Shown here piece by piece: positions 9,348-17,522 of a DNA stretch of 64,000 nucleotides (within the stretch, counting starts at the first letter, position 1; every line of letters starts with the position of its first letter). The stretch is from Paenibacillus abyssi (lineage in GTDB: Bacteria > Bacillota > Bacilli > Paenibacillales > Paenibacillaceae), in NCBI RefSeq assembly GCF_014640295.1, contig NZ_BMGR01000011.1, positions 62,001 to 126,000 of the forward strand, read 5' to 3'. The notes beneath the pieces are model-generated. The model was not told the DNA's origin. It saw only the letters and a list, made by a program, of their open reading frames with translations, and ran no database searches. The position numbers were made by a program, and so were the translations under genes.

Positions 9348-9851
9348 ATGGAAAACAGAGAAATCTATGCTTATGCGACTTTGAACGTCACCGTGTCTTA
9401 CCTTGTGCCTGCCCTTGGTAAATTGCAGGCCATTGAGTATGCTTATTATCAGCTTAATGAAGGCAGTATCCAGCTTGATCAGGTGAATCTGATCGATGAA
9501 TCAGGGGTCAGACAGCCCTTTATGGTGGATCAGGTAGAATCCATTGATTGGACGGACGCAGCCTTTTCGGAGAATAGCAACCTTTTTAAGGTACAGGGTT
9601 CGATCCAATTGCTGCTGCGCACGAAGATTGATTCGCAGCGCGATAAGTTGGCCTTACCGCGAACCACTTATCGTCTTCCCCGGTCCATCATTAAAGATAA
9701 AACGATCTGGGTCATTCCGACAAAGCGGATGCCGGCCTTTGTTCATGTTATGAACCAGACACTTGAATGGAAAATAGCCAAAAAAGCAGAAAAAGCAGAA
9801 AAAGCAGAGAAAGCAGAGAAAGCAGTAAAAGTGCTCGTTCAAGTGGGCTGA
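9348..9851 (+). CDS. Unknown protein, 167 aa, with AEK-repeat C-terminal tail
   Basis: I do not recognise the family. Residues 1-145 look like a compact, mainly beta soluble domain with no signal peptide or membrane helix. The C-terminus is low complexity: a nine-base unit coding for Ala-Glu-Lys is repeated about four times (DNA near 9784-9825), giving a charged, probably helical tail. Such repeats change length easily by slippage. AAGGAGA lies 14 bases before ATG 9348, a long spacing, but no better in-frame start is visible. A terminator follows closely, so the gene is monocistronic. Confidence 0.6.
   Translation: MENREIYAYATLNVTVSYLVPALGKLQAIEYAYYQLNEGSIQLDQVNLIDESGVRQPFMVDQVESIDWTDAAFSENSNLFKVQGSIQLLLRTKIDSQRDKLALPRTTYRLPRSIIKDKTIWVIPTKRMPAFVHVMNQTLEWKIAKKAEKAEKAEKAEKAVKVLVQVG
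9784..9825 (+). repeat. Nine-base tandem repeat coding for (Ala-Glu-Lys)n
   Basis: Copies of GCAGARAAA (R = A or G) follow one another in frame within the end of the unknown 167-aa gene, about four and a half units. The third-position changes (GAA versus GAG) show the array is not freshly amplified throughout. Confidence 0.8.
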
Positions 9852-9892
9852 ATGGATAGATGATGGTTTTAAATCGGATATCACAAGCATCG

Positions 9893-9932
9893 GGAGGTTT
9901 CAAAGTCAGAGCGACTTTGAGGCCTTCTTTTC
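9893..9932 (+). terminator. Intrinsic terminator
   Basis: TCAAAGTC (9900-9907) and GACTTTGA (9913-9920) form a perfect inner stem. GGAGGTT and GGCCTTC extend it with wobble pairs, and CTTTTC follows. Confidence 0.75.
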
Positions 9933-10172
9933 AATTCATAAAATGTAACAATTTTTGATAACGGACATGTCGGCCTCTTAGAGGAACAAAGTCCATTCCC
10001 CACAATTGATTCGACGCACGGACTACACAGTTATTTAGCGAGTTTACGCGGATACTCCATTAAAGATAATCTTGTATGATTGTCCCTATGAACCTTTAGA
10101 ATCTTTTATACACAGACCTCGCTATGAATATGCATAGATGGGGAGGGAGTCCAATCAAAAGAAATCGAATTC
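9933..10172. other. Non-coding stretch without recognised features
   Basis: AT-rich intergenic DNA between the terminator of the unknown gene and the promoter-like element of the small YjcZ-like gene. No reading frame with a ribosome binding site, no repeat and no RNA structure was recognised on either strand. Confidence 0.5.
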
Positions 10173-10181
10173 CATACAATA
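10173..10181 (+). promoter_or_regulatory. Possible sporulation (sigma-E/sigma-K type) -10 element
   Basis: CATACAATA agrees with the -10 of mother-cell sigma factors (CATACANT for sigma-E, CATAnnnTA for sigma-K), about 40 bases before the start of the small YjcZ-like gene. The -35 side is not convincing. The context of a spore-type small protein is the main support. Confidence 0.4.
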
Positions 10182-10221
10182 TAGTGTAGTATCATTCTCC
10201 ATGGAAAGGCGGTGAACGAAA

Positions 10222-10329
10222 ATGGGTGTAGTTGCTGGGTCTTGCGCAGGATGTGGTTTGGCAACGAGTATAGGTATTATCTTGGTCCTCTACATTCTGC
10301 TTGTAATCATTCTGCGGTCTTGTTACTAA
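10222..10329 (+). CDS. Small hydrophobic YjcZ-like sporulation protein, 35 aa
   Basis: A short gene with a good ribosome binding site (AAAGGCGGTGA) before ATG 10222. The product begins MGVVAGSCAGCG and continues with one hydrophobic helix (IGIILVLYILLVIIL), ending RSCY. The layout, a Gly/Cys-containing head followed by FALIVVLFILLIIV-like residues, is that of the YjcZ family of tiny spore-associated membrane proteins in Bacillus and Paenibacillus. The similarity is one of pattern, so the family call is moderate. The function of these proteins is not well defined; they occur in or near the spore coat or membrane. The CATACAATA element upstream supports sporulation expression. Confidence 0.6.
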   Translation: MGVVAGSCAGCGLATSIGIILVLYILLVIILRSCY

Positions 10330-10854
10330 TATCTCGAACGAAAAAGACCCGCCTCATGAAGTGCAGGTCATATACTGCTTCTACAATTGCCAGTGTTGTT
10401 CATCATAATTCAGTACAAACACCGCATATCTACATCTAGCACACTTGCCGCCAGCGTAAGCCATGTGTCGACTAACCTTCCTACGAGAAGCTTCCGCGTT
10501 CGTGCGGAGGTTTCTTACATATACAGGAAAACCGAGATGTAATTTTGCATGATAGGGATTAGTCCAGACATATAGTAAAAACGGTTCAACACCCGAATTT
10601 CTGAGTCCAGGTTATTTATCCAGAAATTTGCATAAAGTTGCATTTTATTTCTCAAACGTTATCACGAATAGACGAAACTCGCCTGCTGCGATTTTTTTCC
10701 TGAATTCAAAAGGCGAAAAATTTACCATACACATCTAGTGGAACGATCCCTAGATAATGTAACTATATTTCGATTGACTATGGTATACTCTAAACCGAAG
10801 AAGAGCAGGGAATGCCCAAAGTCAATCGTTGTATAGACAAAACACTCGAGCAGC
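10330..10854. other. Non-coding stretch with one hairpin and one inverted repeat
   Basis: Holds a terminator-like hairpin at 10486-10516 and a 9-bp inverted repeat, CGATTGACT (10771-10779) and AGTCAATCG (10820-10828). The second flanks the start of the transposase remnant and may be left over from its insertion. No gene with a ribosome binding site was found on either strand. Confidence 0.5.
10486..10516 (+). terminator. Terminator-like hairpin after the YjcZ-like gene
   Basis: AGAAGCTTCCGC (10486-10497) pairs with GCGGAGGTTTCT (10504-10515), with two wobble pairs. The T tract is short, so termination is plausible but not certain. Confidence 0.45.
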
Positions 10855-11127
10855 ATGTCCCGGCTTTTAGCCGCGCAAGAACTTCAACCGCATAAAGTCC
10901 GGTGCTACCTACAGCCCCGCGACCCAGACTTCGGTGCAAAACGGATCGAACTGCTTCAAGTGTACCAACAAGTCGAATACATTCTGGAGAACGAGGAGTT
11001 GAAGCCACTCTGCGATGTCTACTTGTCTTATAATGAGAAGCCTGGCATCCAAGCAATTGAGAATACGGCCGAGGATGTAACACCCGTCCCCGGCAAGCAT
11101 AAAACAATTGAACGCGACCCGGAATAA
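10855..11127 (+). pseudogene. Remnant of an IS630-family transposase
   Basis: The 90-residue frame contains ELQPHKVRCYLQPRDPDF, YLSYNEKPGIQAIENTA and VPGKHKTIERDPE in that order. These match the middle of IS630-type DDE transposases, where LxPHKvRyYL-rrDP precedes SyDEKPGIQAi and RDyEY. The first catalytic Asp of the SYDEKPG block is Asn here, there is no N-terminal helix-turn-helix, and the frame ends in TAATGA just where the conserved catalytic core should begin. It is therefore a dead fragment. No terminal repeats or target duplication could be delimited. It marks an old insertion between the diguanylate cyclase region and the acetyltransferase. Confidence 0.75.
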
Positions 11128-11307
11128 TGAAGAGTTTTCCTTCCAGATCCTCATCAGTCAGCTGTAAAGTGGATTCCCATCAAAGATATATTTGAAGAAC
11201 AAGACTGCTATTGAATTCATTGAGGATTACCGTTTGGATAGACTGCAGATCGTTAATCTGGATCAATAATACTTATAAAAATGCTTGTTATGACTGGAGC
11301 AAAACAT

Positions 11308-11766
11308 ATGGATATCGTAATTAGACCATTAAAAATTACAGATGAAATCCCTTATCATCTCTTGTTGCTCGCTGATCCGGCAAAACATCTGGTGGATGAC
11401 TATCTTAGCAGAGGTCTTTGTTTCGTTGCAACGATTGAGAATAAGACAGTGGGGGTGTTTGTTTTAATTCATACTCATCCACGTACTGTTGAAATAGTAA
11501 ATATAGCAGTAAAAGAAGATTTTCAAGGTAAGGGTATAGGAAGAAAACTTGTAGAGAGAGCTCTAGAAGAAGCAAGGAAGTTACATGCAAACAGGATTGA
11601 AATTGGGACGGGAAACTCTAGTCTAAAACAACTTGCACTTTATCAGAAATGTGGATTTAGAGTACATGGTATCGATTTTGATTTCTTTATCCGAAACTAT
11701 GAAGAAGAAATTTATGAAGACGGGATACAATGCAGGGATATGATAAGGTTAAAAAAGGATTTGTGA
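11308..11766 (+). CDS. GNAT-family N-acetyltransferase (YvbK-like)
   Basis: A 152-aa acetyl-CoA-dependent acetyltransferase. The acetyl-CoA pyrophosphate loop is seen in VKEDFQGKGIGRKLVERAL (Q/RxxGxG/A), and the C-terminal LYQKCGFRVHGIDFDFF is the usual motif B. The arrangement recalls Bacillus subtilis YvbK and aminoglycoside-6'-acetyltransferase-like proteins; the substrate is unknown. ATG 11308 is preferred over 11281 because GGAG lies eight bases before it and the family starts with xIxIRPL. The gene follows a degraded transposase stretch. Confidence 0.85.
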   Translation: MDIVIRPLKITDEIPYHLLLLADPAKHLVDDYLSRGLCFVATIENKTVGVFVLIHTHPRTVEIVNIAVKEDFQGKGIGRKLVERALEEARKLHANRIEIGTGNSSLKQLALYQKCGFRVHGIDFDFFIRNYEEEIYEDGIQCRDMIRLKKDL

Positions 11767-11776
11767 ATTAAAATGA

Positions 11777-12622
11777 ATGTCAAGACAACTTCAAAAAAAC
11801 TTGCTCAACTTGTTAAAAATATGTGTATACTATTTGCTTTGGAGCGTAATCAAGTACCGGAGGCCGAAGGAGATCGATCACTTGCATCAATTAGTCAAGG
11901 AGTTCAGCTTGTATCAAGAGATTACAGTCTATGATGCTGCCCAGTTATATGGGGAAAAAGGAAAATATCGATTTTTGCAGTTTTCAGATCATGCTGTTCA
12001 AGGTGCAATAGACTTGAAGGATCCGAAGCGGATCGTACTGGAATATCCGAGGGCAATTATACATTTAATGGAGTCCAACAATCCGTCATTTGAAAAAGTG
12101 TTTATGATCGGGCACGGAATTGGGACCATCGCTGGCCACTATCCGGATAAGCAATTTACAGTAGCCGAAATCGACGAGAAAGTAGTGGAGTTAAGCAGGC
12201 ATTTTTTTAATTATAAGTTGGATAATGTTGTGGTTGGAGATGGGAGGCAGATCCTTAGCAATGAAGAATCCGGTAAGTTTGATTATATTATTTTGGACGC
12301 CTTCACCAAAGCGGGTACTCCGTTTCATTTATCAACGATGGAGTTCTTCAAATTAACCAAAGAAAAGCTCGACGCCAGGGGATCTATGATATTGAATCTT
12401 ATGGGAAAAATCAAGAACGACAAATTAATCAACGCTATTTATACTACGCTGAGACAAACGTATCCTTACACAAAAGCTTTTTCACTGCCCGGAGAGGATG
12501 CGGCTGACATACGGAATTTCATTATTATCGGTTGTAATAAAGCCGTTAATTTCCAATCATGGGCCATGGCGGGATTTTTCGAGATCGAATTAGGGCAAGG
12601 GCATATCATAATGGACAAATAA
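11777..12622 (+). CDS. Spermidine-synthase-like SAM-binding protein
   Basis: A 281-aa protein with the Rossmann fold of the spermidine synthase and methyltransferase group. FMIGHGIGTIAGHYPDKQFTVAEIDEKVVELSRHFF is the SAM-binding region, with GHGIG in place of the usual GGGxG; VVGDGRQIL and KFDYIILDAF follow. The N-terminal GKYRFLQFSDHAVQGAIDL resembles the beta-strand region of SpeE-like proteins. Whether it transfers an aminopropyl or a methyl group cannot be read from the sequence; no speD or speE partner is near. No clear ribosome binding site precedes ATG 11777, and the ten-base gap from the acetyltransferase suggests cotranscription. Confidence 0.7.
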   Translation: MSRQLQKNLLNLLKICVYYLLWSVIKYRRPKEIDHLHQLVKEFSLYQEITVYDAAQLYGEKGKYRFLQFSDHAVQGAIDLKDPKRIVLEYPRAIIHLMESNNPSFEKVFMIGHGIGTIAGHYPDKQFTVAEIDEKVVELSRHFFNYKLDNVVVGDGRQILSNEESGKFDYIILDAFTKAGTPFHLSTMEFFKLTKEKLDARGSMILNLMGKIKNDKLINAIYTTLRQTYPYTKAFSLPGEDAADIRNFIIIGCNKAVNFQSWAMAGFFEIELGQGHIIMDK

Positions 12623-12761
12623 ACAAAGGGTCAACACGGGAGGCGTTATACTAATATTTCCAAATCATAAATGACATGATACATTAAATGTATGACAAGA
12701 TGACGATGCGCGGCACAATGTGAAAATCCGACGAATCAGGCGGATCGAGGAGAAAACGAAT

Positions 12762-12979
12762 ATGCCTTTTACTTTTCACATCCATTGTATATCGTACCTT
12801 TAAAGTTATTAAGTCCAAAATATATAGGTCTAACTGGTTTGATTCTTGGAAGTATGTCCCCGGATTTTGAATATTTTATTGTACTGGAACCTTTCCAAGG
12901 CATTGGCCATACAACGGAAGGACTTATTTTACATGCATTATCATTAAGCATATCATTTGCAATGACAGAGGTGAACCTC
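12762..12979 (+). pseudogene. Truncated, frameshifted DUF4184-family gene
   Basis: GAGGAG precedes ATG 12762, which reads MPFTF and then runs out of frame. One base shift inside the T run near 12773-12776 restores SHPLYIVPLKLLSPKY, then LTGLILGSMSPDFEYF and PFQGIGHTTEG. This is the conserved N-terminus of DUF4184 membrane proteins (MPFTFaHPa, GSMaPDfEYF, GHT). The similarity stops near LSLSISF, and the next gene begins in the same frame. So it is a broken 5' remnant, most simply from a single-base loss followed by deletion. Confidence 0.65.
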
Positions 12980-13498
12980 ATGATTACTGATCATGAAATC
13001 ATATATACAGAAACACAACAGCTCCCAAAGTGGACATGGATTTTCTTCCTTTTGCCGACTTTTCTCTTTTCGGGGATTGCATATGTGCAAATCGTATTAG
13101 ATCGGGAAATAGGGAATCAACCCATGTCTGATACAGGCGTTATTATTATGACCTTGTTGTTTGGTTTCCTGATACCGGGCTTACTCGTATGTATGAAAGC
13201 TCGAATAGTCATCACAAAACACGAAATGATCATAAGCATATTGCCTATATATAAGAAAAGTATTATTTTAGAGAGCATTACATACATCAAACAAATTGGA
13301 ATCAAGCCAATTCAAGAGTTTGGTGGCTGGGGAATTCGTTGGAATGGAAAGAAGCAGGGGTTAATTATGCAAGGGGATGAAGGTGTTGAGATCGGTATAA
13401 GCAATGGAAAATCCCTTGTGATCAGCAGCAGGAACGCTGAAAAAATATATAACGCTTTAAACGAAAACTGGAAACTGAACCGACATAGCAAAAAATGA
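12980..13498 (+). CDS. Small membrane protein, probably DUF6141-like
   Basis: A 172-aa protein with two hydrophobic helices (about residues 18-38 and 55-75) followed by a soluble region of alternating beta strands. FGGWGIRWNGKKQGLIMQGDEGVEIGISNGKSLVIS resembles bacterial PH-like domains, in which GGWGIR-type motifs are typical. ATG 12980 is chosen because AGAGGTGA stands just before it; the same frame reads further upstream only through the DUF4184 remnant. The function is unknown. It ends 35 bases before rpiA. Confidence 0.6.
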   Translation: MITDHEIIYTETQQLPKWTWIFFLLPTFLFSGIAYVQIVLDREIGNQPMSDTGVIIMTLLFGFLIPGLLVCMKARIVITKHEMIISILPIYKKSIILESITYIKQIGIKPIQEFGGWGIRWNGKKQGLIMQGDEGVEIGISNGKSLVISSRNAEKIYNALNENWKLNRHSKK

Positions 13499-13533
13499 AG
13501 AAAGAGTAAAGACTAATGATAACAGGTGATGAC

Positions 13534-14208
13534 ATGGAGTCAAAAAGAATAGCCGCCGAGCGTGCTGTAGAATACATAGAGGATGGAATGATTGTTGGAT
13601 TAGGGACGGGCTCGACGGCATATTGGGCCATACAAAAAATAGGGGAGAGGATGAAAGAAGGGCTTGATATTCGAGCAATAGCTACATCCAACCAATCTGA
13701 AAGCTTGGCAAAGGCAATAGGAATAAGCTTGGTGAGCTTTTCAGATATTAAAGCAGTTGATGTAACGATTGATGGCGCTGATGAAGTAGACCGACAATGG
13801 AATGTAATCAAGGGAGGTGGAGGGGCCTTATTGCGTGAGAAGATCGTTGCGGCCGCGAGCAAACAGCTTATCATCATTATTGACGAACGAAAGTTGGTTG
13901 ATCGTTTAGGTGAATTTCCATTACCCGTGGAGATCGTTCAGTTTGGATATGAGATGACTATGCATAAGCTGACAGAGCTCGGATGTCGTCCCATTTTACG
14001 TGAAAAAGATAAGAAGCCATTTATGACTGACAACGGCAATTACATCATTGATTGTGAATTTGGAAGTATAGAAAAACCAGTGGAGCTTCATAAAGAGATC
14101 AACATGATTCCAGGCGTTGTGGACAACGGCCTTTTTATACATATGGCAGATCAAGTGATCGTTGGTTTCGAAGATGGGTCAGTAAAGGAACTGCGCAGAA
14201 TGGTATAA
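13534..14208 (+). CDS. rpiA: Ribose-5-phosphate isomerase A
   Basis: Interconverts ribose 5-phosphate and ribulose 5-phosphate in the pentose phosphate pathway. The 224-aa product has the RpiA signatures VGLGTGSTAYWAI (phosphate loop), SNQSESLA, DVTIDGADEVD (catalytic Asp pair), IKGGGGALLREKIVA and PVEIVQFG. ATG 13534 has AGGTGAT upstream at good spacing; ATG 13516 is possible. Bacillota often rely on RpiB instead, so an RpiA gene here among NUDIX and HAD genes is notable but not rare in Paenibacillus and Bacillus relatives. Confidence 0.92.
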   Translation: MESKRIAAERAVEYIEDGMIVGLGTGSTAYWAIQKIGERMKEGLDIRAIATSNQSESLAKAIGISLVSFSDIKAVDVTIDGADEVDRQWNVIKGGGGALLREKIVAAASKQLIIIIDERKLVDRLGEFPLPVEIVQFGYEMTMHKLTELGCRPILREKDKKPFMTDNGNYIIDCEFGSIEKPVELHKEINMIPGVVDNGLFIHMADQVIVGFEDGSVKELRRMV

Positions 14209-14235
14209 AAAACGAACGGAAGAGGATGAGTATTC

Positions 14236-14853
14236 ATGCAGCTAAAATGGCTGGAGTGGGCTAAGCAGATTCAAGCAATCAGTCAAGTTGGACTTGCCTA
14301 TTCAAAGGATATCTATGATCTGGAGAGATTTGAGCAGTTAAGAGCACTCAGTATTGAAATACTTAATGAATACACGGAAGTCGAGACTGAAAAATTAAAA
14401 TCTTTATTTGCAAGCGAGATCGGTTATGCGACACCGAAAGTCGATATCCGCGGCGTCGTGTTTAAAGATGGGAAGCTTCTAATGGTCAAAGAAAAGGAGG
14501 ATGGTGCCTGGTCATTACCCGGTGGATGGGCAGATATCGGTTTATCTCCTAAAGAAGTAGCTGTGAAAGAGATTAAAGAAGAATCCGGATATGATGTTGA
14601 GCCGATCCGCTTATTAGGCATTGTAGATAAAAAATTTCATGATCATCCGCCTTCGCCATTCCATGTCTACAAGATTTTTATATTATGTGGAATAATTGGA
14701 GGCGAGGCGATGGAAGGCATGGAAACTTTAGCAGTTAAATTTTTTGAGGAAGATCAGTTACCGCACTTATCAACGGAGCGAAACACAAAGAAACAGATTC
14801 ATAAGCTATTCGAATTATATAGAGACTCTAAAAGTGAAATCATGTTTGATTAA
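14236..14853 (+). CDS. NUDIX hydrolase with N-terminal extension (YjhB-like)
   Basis: A 205-aa NUDIX hydrolase. The Nudix box reads GWADIGLSPKEVAVKEIKEESGYDV, a near-consensus GX5EX7REUXEEXGU with Lys in place of the usual Arg, so it should still bind Mg. The first 60 residues form a helical domain with EWAKQIQAISQVGLAYSKD and YDLERFEQLR, known from the Bacillus YjhB-type proteins that hydrolyse ADP-ribose-like nucleotides. The substrate is not shown by the sequence. Its close spacing with rpiA and a following HAD phosphatase suggests nucleotide or sugar-phosphate clean-up. Confidence 0.85.
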   Translation: MQLKWLEWAKQIQAISQVGLAYSKDIYDLERFEQLRALSIEILNEYTEVETEKLKSLFASEIGYATPKVDIRGVVFKDGKLLMVKEKEDGAWSLPGGWADIGLSPKEVAVKEIKEESGYDVEPIRLLGIVDKKFHDHPPSPFHVYKIFILCGIIGGEAMEGMETLAVKFFEEDQLPHLSTERNTKKQIHKLFELYRDSKSEIMFD

Positions 14854-14906
14854 TGAAATGATTAAAGATCAACTGAATAACAAATGAAGTACAGGGGGCA
14901 AATCGA

Positions 14907-15638
14907 TTGTCTTACCAAGTCATATTATTCGATGCTGACGACACATTATTTGATTATGCTAAATCAGAATTACATGCTTTAGAGCATGCATTCATAGAAA
15001 TGGGCATGGAGTGTAATTCTGCCTATGTAGAAAGCTATAGGGTGATTAATCAACAGTTATGGCGTGAATTTGAGACAGGACTGATTAAACTGGATCTGCT
15101 AAGGACGGAAAGATTTAGACGGCTCTTCACAGTTCATCAACCCGATATAACAATCGATGCAGAACAATTCAGCCATACTTATTTGAAGTATTTAGGTGAA
15201 GGCTCATTTGTATTGGATGGCGCAGTGAGTGTATGCAGTTATCTTTTGGCTAATGGATACAGGATTGCTGTCATTACAAATGGAATCAAAGTGGTTCAAT
15301 TCGAAAGGATCAATAGATCCGAGCTGTCGAACTCATTCGAGCAGATTATCGTATCGGAAGATGCCGGGTTTCAGAAACCGAATAAAGGGATTTTCGATTA
15401 TGCATTTAATAAACTAAATATTCAGGATAAGAGCAGCGTTCTCATCGTAGGCGATTCATTAAGCTCAGATATTCAAGGCGGCATTAACTATGGCATTGAC
15501 ACTTGCTGGTTTAACCCGCATAGAAAAATAAATGCTTCCGGAATACAATCTACCTATGAAATTCATAAGCTGGAAGAGCTATTAGCCATACTGGGGGAAG
15601 ATTATCATCTCGCAGGAGGAAAAAAGAGCACCCCATGA
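14907..15638 (+). CDS. HAD-superfamily hydrolase of the YjjG/YfnB nucleotidase type
   Basis: A 243-aa haloacid-dehalogenase-fold phosphatase. Motif I is FDADDTLFDY, motif II VITNGI, and the C-terminal SEDAGFQKPNKGIFDYAFNKL and VGDSLSSDIQGGINYGIDT are motifs III and IV. The DADDTLFDY variant and the downstream pattern are those of YjjG in E. coli and YfnB in Bacillus, pyrimidine 5'-nucleotidases. TTG 14907 is nine bases after GGGGG. An inverted GAGCAC/GTGCTC repeat overlaps the stop codon. Confidence 0.85.
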   Translation: MSYQVILFDADDTLFDYAKSELHALEHAFIEMGMECNSAYVESYRVINQQLWREFETGLIKLDLLRTERFRRLFTVHQPDITIDAEQFSHTYLKYLGEGSFVLDGAVSVCSYLLANGYRIAVITNGIKVVQFERINRSELSNSFEQIIVSEDAGFQKPNKGIFDYAFNKLNIQDKSSVLIVGDSLSSDIQGGINYGIDTCWFNPHRKINASGIQSTYEIHKLEELLAILGEDYHLAGGKKSTP

Positions 15639-15789
15639 CGGTGTGCTCAGCTTGTCGATAAAACCGAATGTTGAGAATTATTTGAAAGTTTTCCAAAGGA
15701 AAACTCGCTTCGTAATCATATGCTTATCGGACACCCCTCAGCCCTATATGTTCTAACTCAACAGATTAAGAGGTTTATTGACAGTCAAG

Positions 15790-15822
15790 TCACCCCGTTA
15801 TGGGGTGATTTTCATTTTTTTT
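15790..15822 (+). terminator. Intrinsic terminator between convergent genes
   Basis: TCACCCC (15790-15796) and GGGGTGA (15802-15808) form a short GC-rich stem, followed by TTTTCATTTTTTTT. The T run is on the plus strand, so it serves the HAD gene, although the gap to that gene is about 150 bases. Confidence 0.75.
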
Positions 15823-15827
15823 CTAAT

Positions 15828-17138
15828 CTAATGCGTTACTTCAGTAACCTCTTCTGCAGAGGACTTCATGATTTCTACTCTCCGGATCCGAGTATGATCT
15901 TTTTCTCTGACGATAAAAGTCAAACCGTTAAATTCAAGCCGGCCTCCCTTTTTAAGGGCCCCGTTTTTGCTGTACAGCCATCCGCCGATCGTTTCCAATT
16001 CATGATCTTCCATTTCAATATTGAATAGATCTCTTACAGTGGAGAGGGGGATTTTTCCGTCTACAATGAAATGATTGACATTGATTGTTTCGATGTCAGG
16101 TTTTTCCTCGCTGTCGAATTCATCTCGTATCTCACCAACGATTTCTTCAAGGATATCCTCAATCGTGATCAATCCGGAAGTGCCGCCGTATTCATCGACA
16201 AGAATGACCATATGAACATGCTGCTTCTGCATTGTAGTCAACAGCTCTTTAACCGGAGTTGCTTCAGAGAAAGAGAGAATAGGCTGCAAAATGTCGGAAA
16301 GCTTTATGTCTGTATTGACGCTGCGCTGCAGAAAATACTTCTTCGTATTGATAAATCCAATGATATGATCTTTATCATTCTCCATGACAGGAAACCTAGT
16401 GAACTGCTCTTCTTTAATTATGCGTAAGCTTTTCTCAGGAGAATCATTCACTTCCAGACATACCATATCGGTGCGTGGAATCATAATTTCACGGGCAAGA
16501 ATTTCATCAAACTCAAAAATTTTACTTACATAACCGTACTCCGATTTATTAATATGGCCGCTTTTATAGCTCTCGGACAAAATAATACGCAGCTCTTCTT
16601 CCGAGTGACTATCCTCGTGTTCTTTGGCAGGACGCATTCCGAACAAGCGAATCAACCGACCTGCTGAACCGTTCAGGACCCATATAAAAGGATACATGAT
16701 TTTATAGAAGAAAATTATGGGTGGGGCGCAAATGGTACTGACTAATTCCGCTTTTTGAATGGCCATCGTTTTGGGGGCAAGCTCACCGACCACCACATGC
16801 AAGAAAGTAATGACCGAAAAAGCAACAATAAAGGAGATGAAAGAAACGAGCTCTGCCGGCAACCGGTCTTCAAGCAATGGATAGAGCAGGCTCTCAACAG
16901 CAGGTTTACCTAACCAGCCAAGTCCAAGAGCAGTAATTGTAATCCCTAACTGACAGGCTGATAAATATCCATCTAGATTGCTTGTTACTTTTTGAACGGC
17001 AATCGCGTTTTTCTTACCCTCTAAAACCATCTGATTCACTCTGCTGGGCCTCAGTTTTACAATCGCAAATTCAGTTGCAACGAATAAGGCGGTACCTAGA
17101 ATCAGAACAACAATGAGAAATAAATTAAGGGCAATCAT
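15828..17138 (-). CDS. CNNM/CorC-HlyC-family membrane protein with CBS domains
   Basis: A 436-aa protein with an N-terminal CNNM (DUF21) domain of three to four membrane helices: LFLIVVLILGTALFVATEFAIVKLR, LGITITALGLGWLGKPAVE and HVVVGELAPKTMAIQ. A CBS pair follows (IMIPRTDMVCLEV, VMENDKDHIIGFI, ILVDEYGGTSGLITIEDILEEIVG), then a CorC_HlyC domain (ETIGGWLYSKNG). Relatives in Bacillus (YhdP, YugS, YrkA) are linked to magnesium homeostasis, probably export; the hemolysin label of the family is historical. The long gap upstream holds its promoter region. Confidence 0.88.
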   Translation of the reverse strand: MIALNLFLIVVLILGTALFVATEFAIVKLRPSRVNQMVLEGKKNAIAVQKVTSNLDGYLSACQLGITITALGLGWLGKPAVESLLYPLLEDRLPAELVSFISFIVAFSVITFLHVVVGELAPKTMAIQKAELVSTICAPPIIFFYKIMYPFIWVLNGSAGRLIRLFGMRPAKEHEDSHSEEELRIILSESYKSGHINKSEYGYVSKIFEFDEILAREIMIPRTDMVCLEVNDSPEKSLRIIKEEQFTRFPVMENDKDHIIGFINTKKYFLQRSVNTDIKLSDILQPILSFSEATPVKELLTTMQKQHVHMVILVDEYGGTSGLITIEDILEEIVGEIRDEFDSEEKPDIETINVNHFIVDGKIPLSTVRDLFNIEMEDHELETIGGWLYSKNGALKKGGRLEFNGLTFIVREKDHTRIRRVEIMKSSAEEVTEVTH

Positions 17139-17310
17139 CCATAGCTCCTTTAGTGGCTAATCATATGCCACATCTTTTAATGAACCTATAATACAAAAGT
17201 TCTTAAGAACTTGCAATCCGGATTTTTCTGAATAATTGACGAAATAATGATAAAAAGGGTCAAATTTCTCTTTTTACAGGGTCAAATCTTTCATTTAACA
17301 ATGCAATCTC

Positions 17311-17333
17311 AGGATCAGGATCAGGATCAGGAT
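17311..17333 (+). repeat. Hexanucleotide tandem repeat (AGGATC)
   Basis: AGGATC is repeated three full times with a partial fourth copy. It lies in non-coding DNA upstream of rpoN. Confidence 0.85.
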
Positions 17334-17490
17334 TAAAATACCCCAGTCATTGATCCTGCGAATTTGAATGGCGAAAGCATAATTGTTTCGTGAATGAAGT
17401 AAGCGCATCATCAGAATCATTGCGGGTCATGTCGAGTGAGCTGACAGCACTAATCAAACGGCTTAAAGTATAATGATGACCAATACAAGC

Positions 17491-17522
17491 AAGCAGGCCG
17501 CAAAACGACGACCTGCTTGTTT
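17491..17522 (+). terminator. Terminator-like hairpin with no recognised upstream gene
   Basis: AAGCAGG (17491-17497) and CCTGCTT (17512-17518) form a stem with a 14-base loop, followed by GTTTTC. It may end a small RNA, or protect rpoN from upstream transcription. Confidence 0.5.

Noticed and set aside
11128-11307. Coding-like pieces after the transposase remnant (for example KWIPIKDIFEEQD)
   Set aside because: They are too short, out of frame with each other and lack a start, so no family was assigned.
15626-15648. GAGCAC/GTGCTC hairpin at the end of the HAD gene as terminator
   Set aside because: No T run follows, and the stop codon lies inside it. A better terminator is at 15790.
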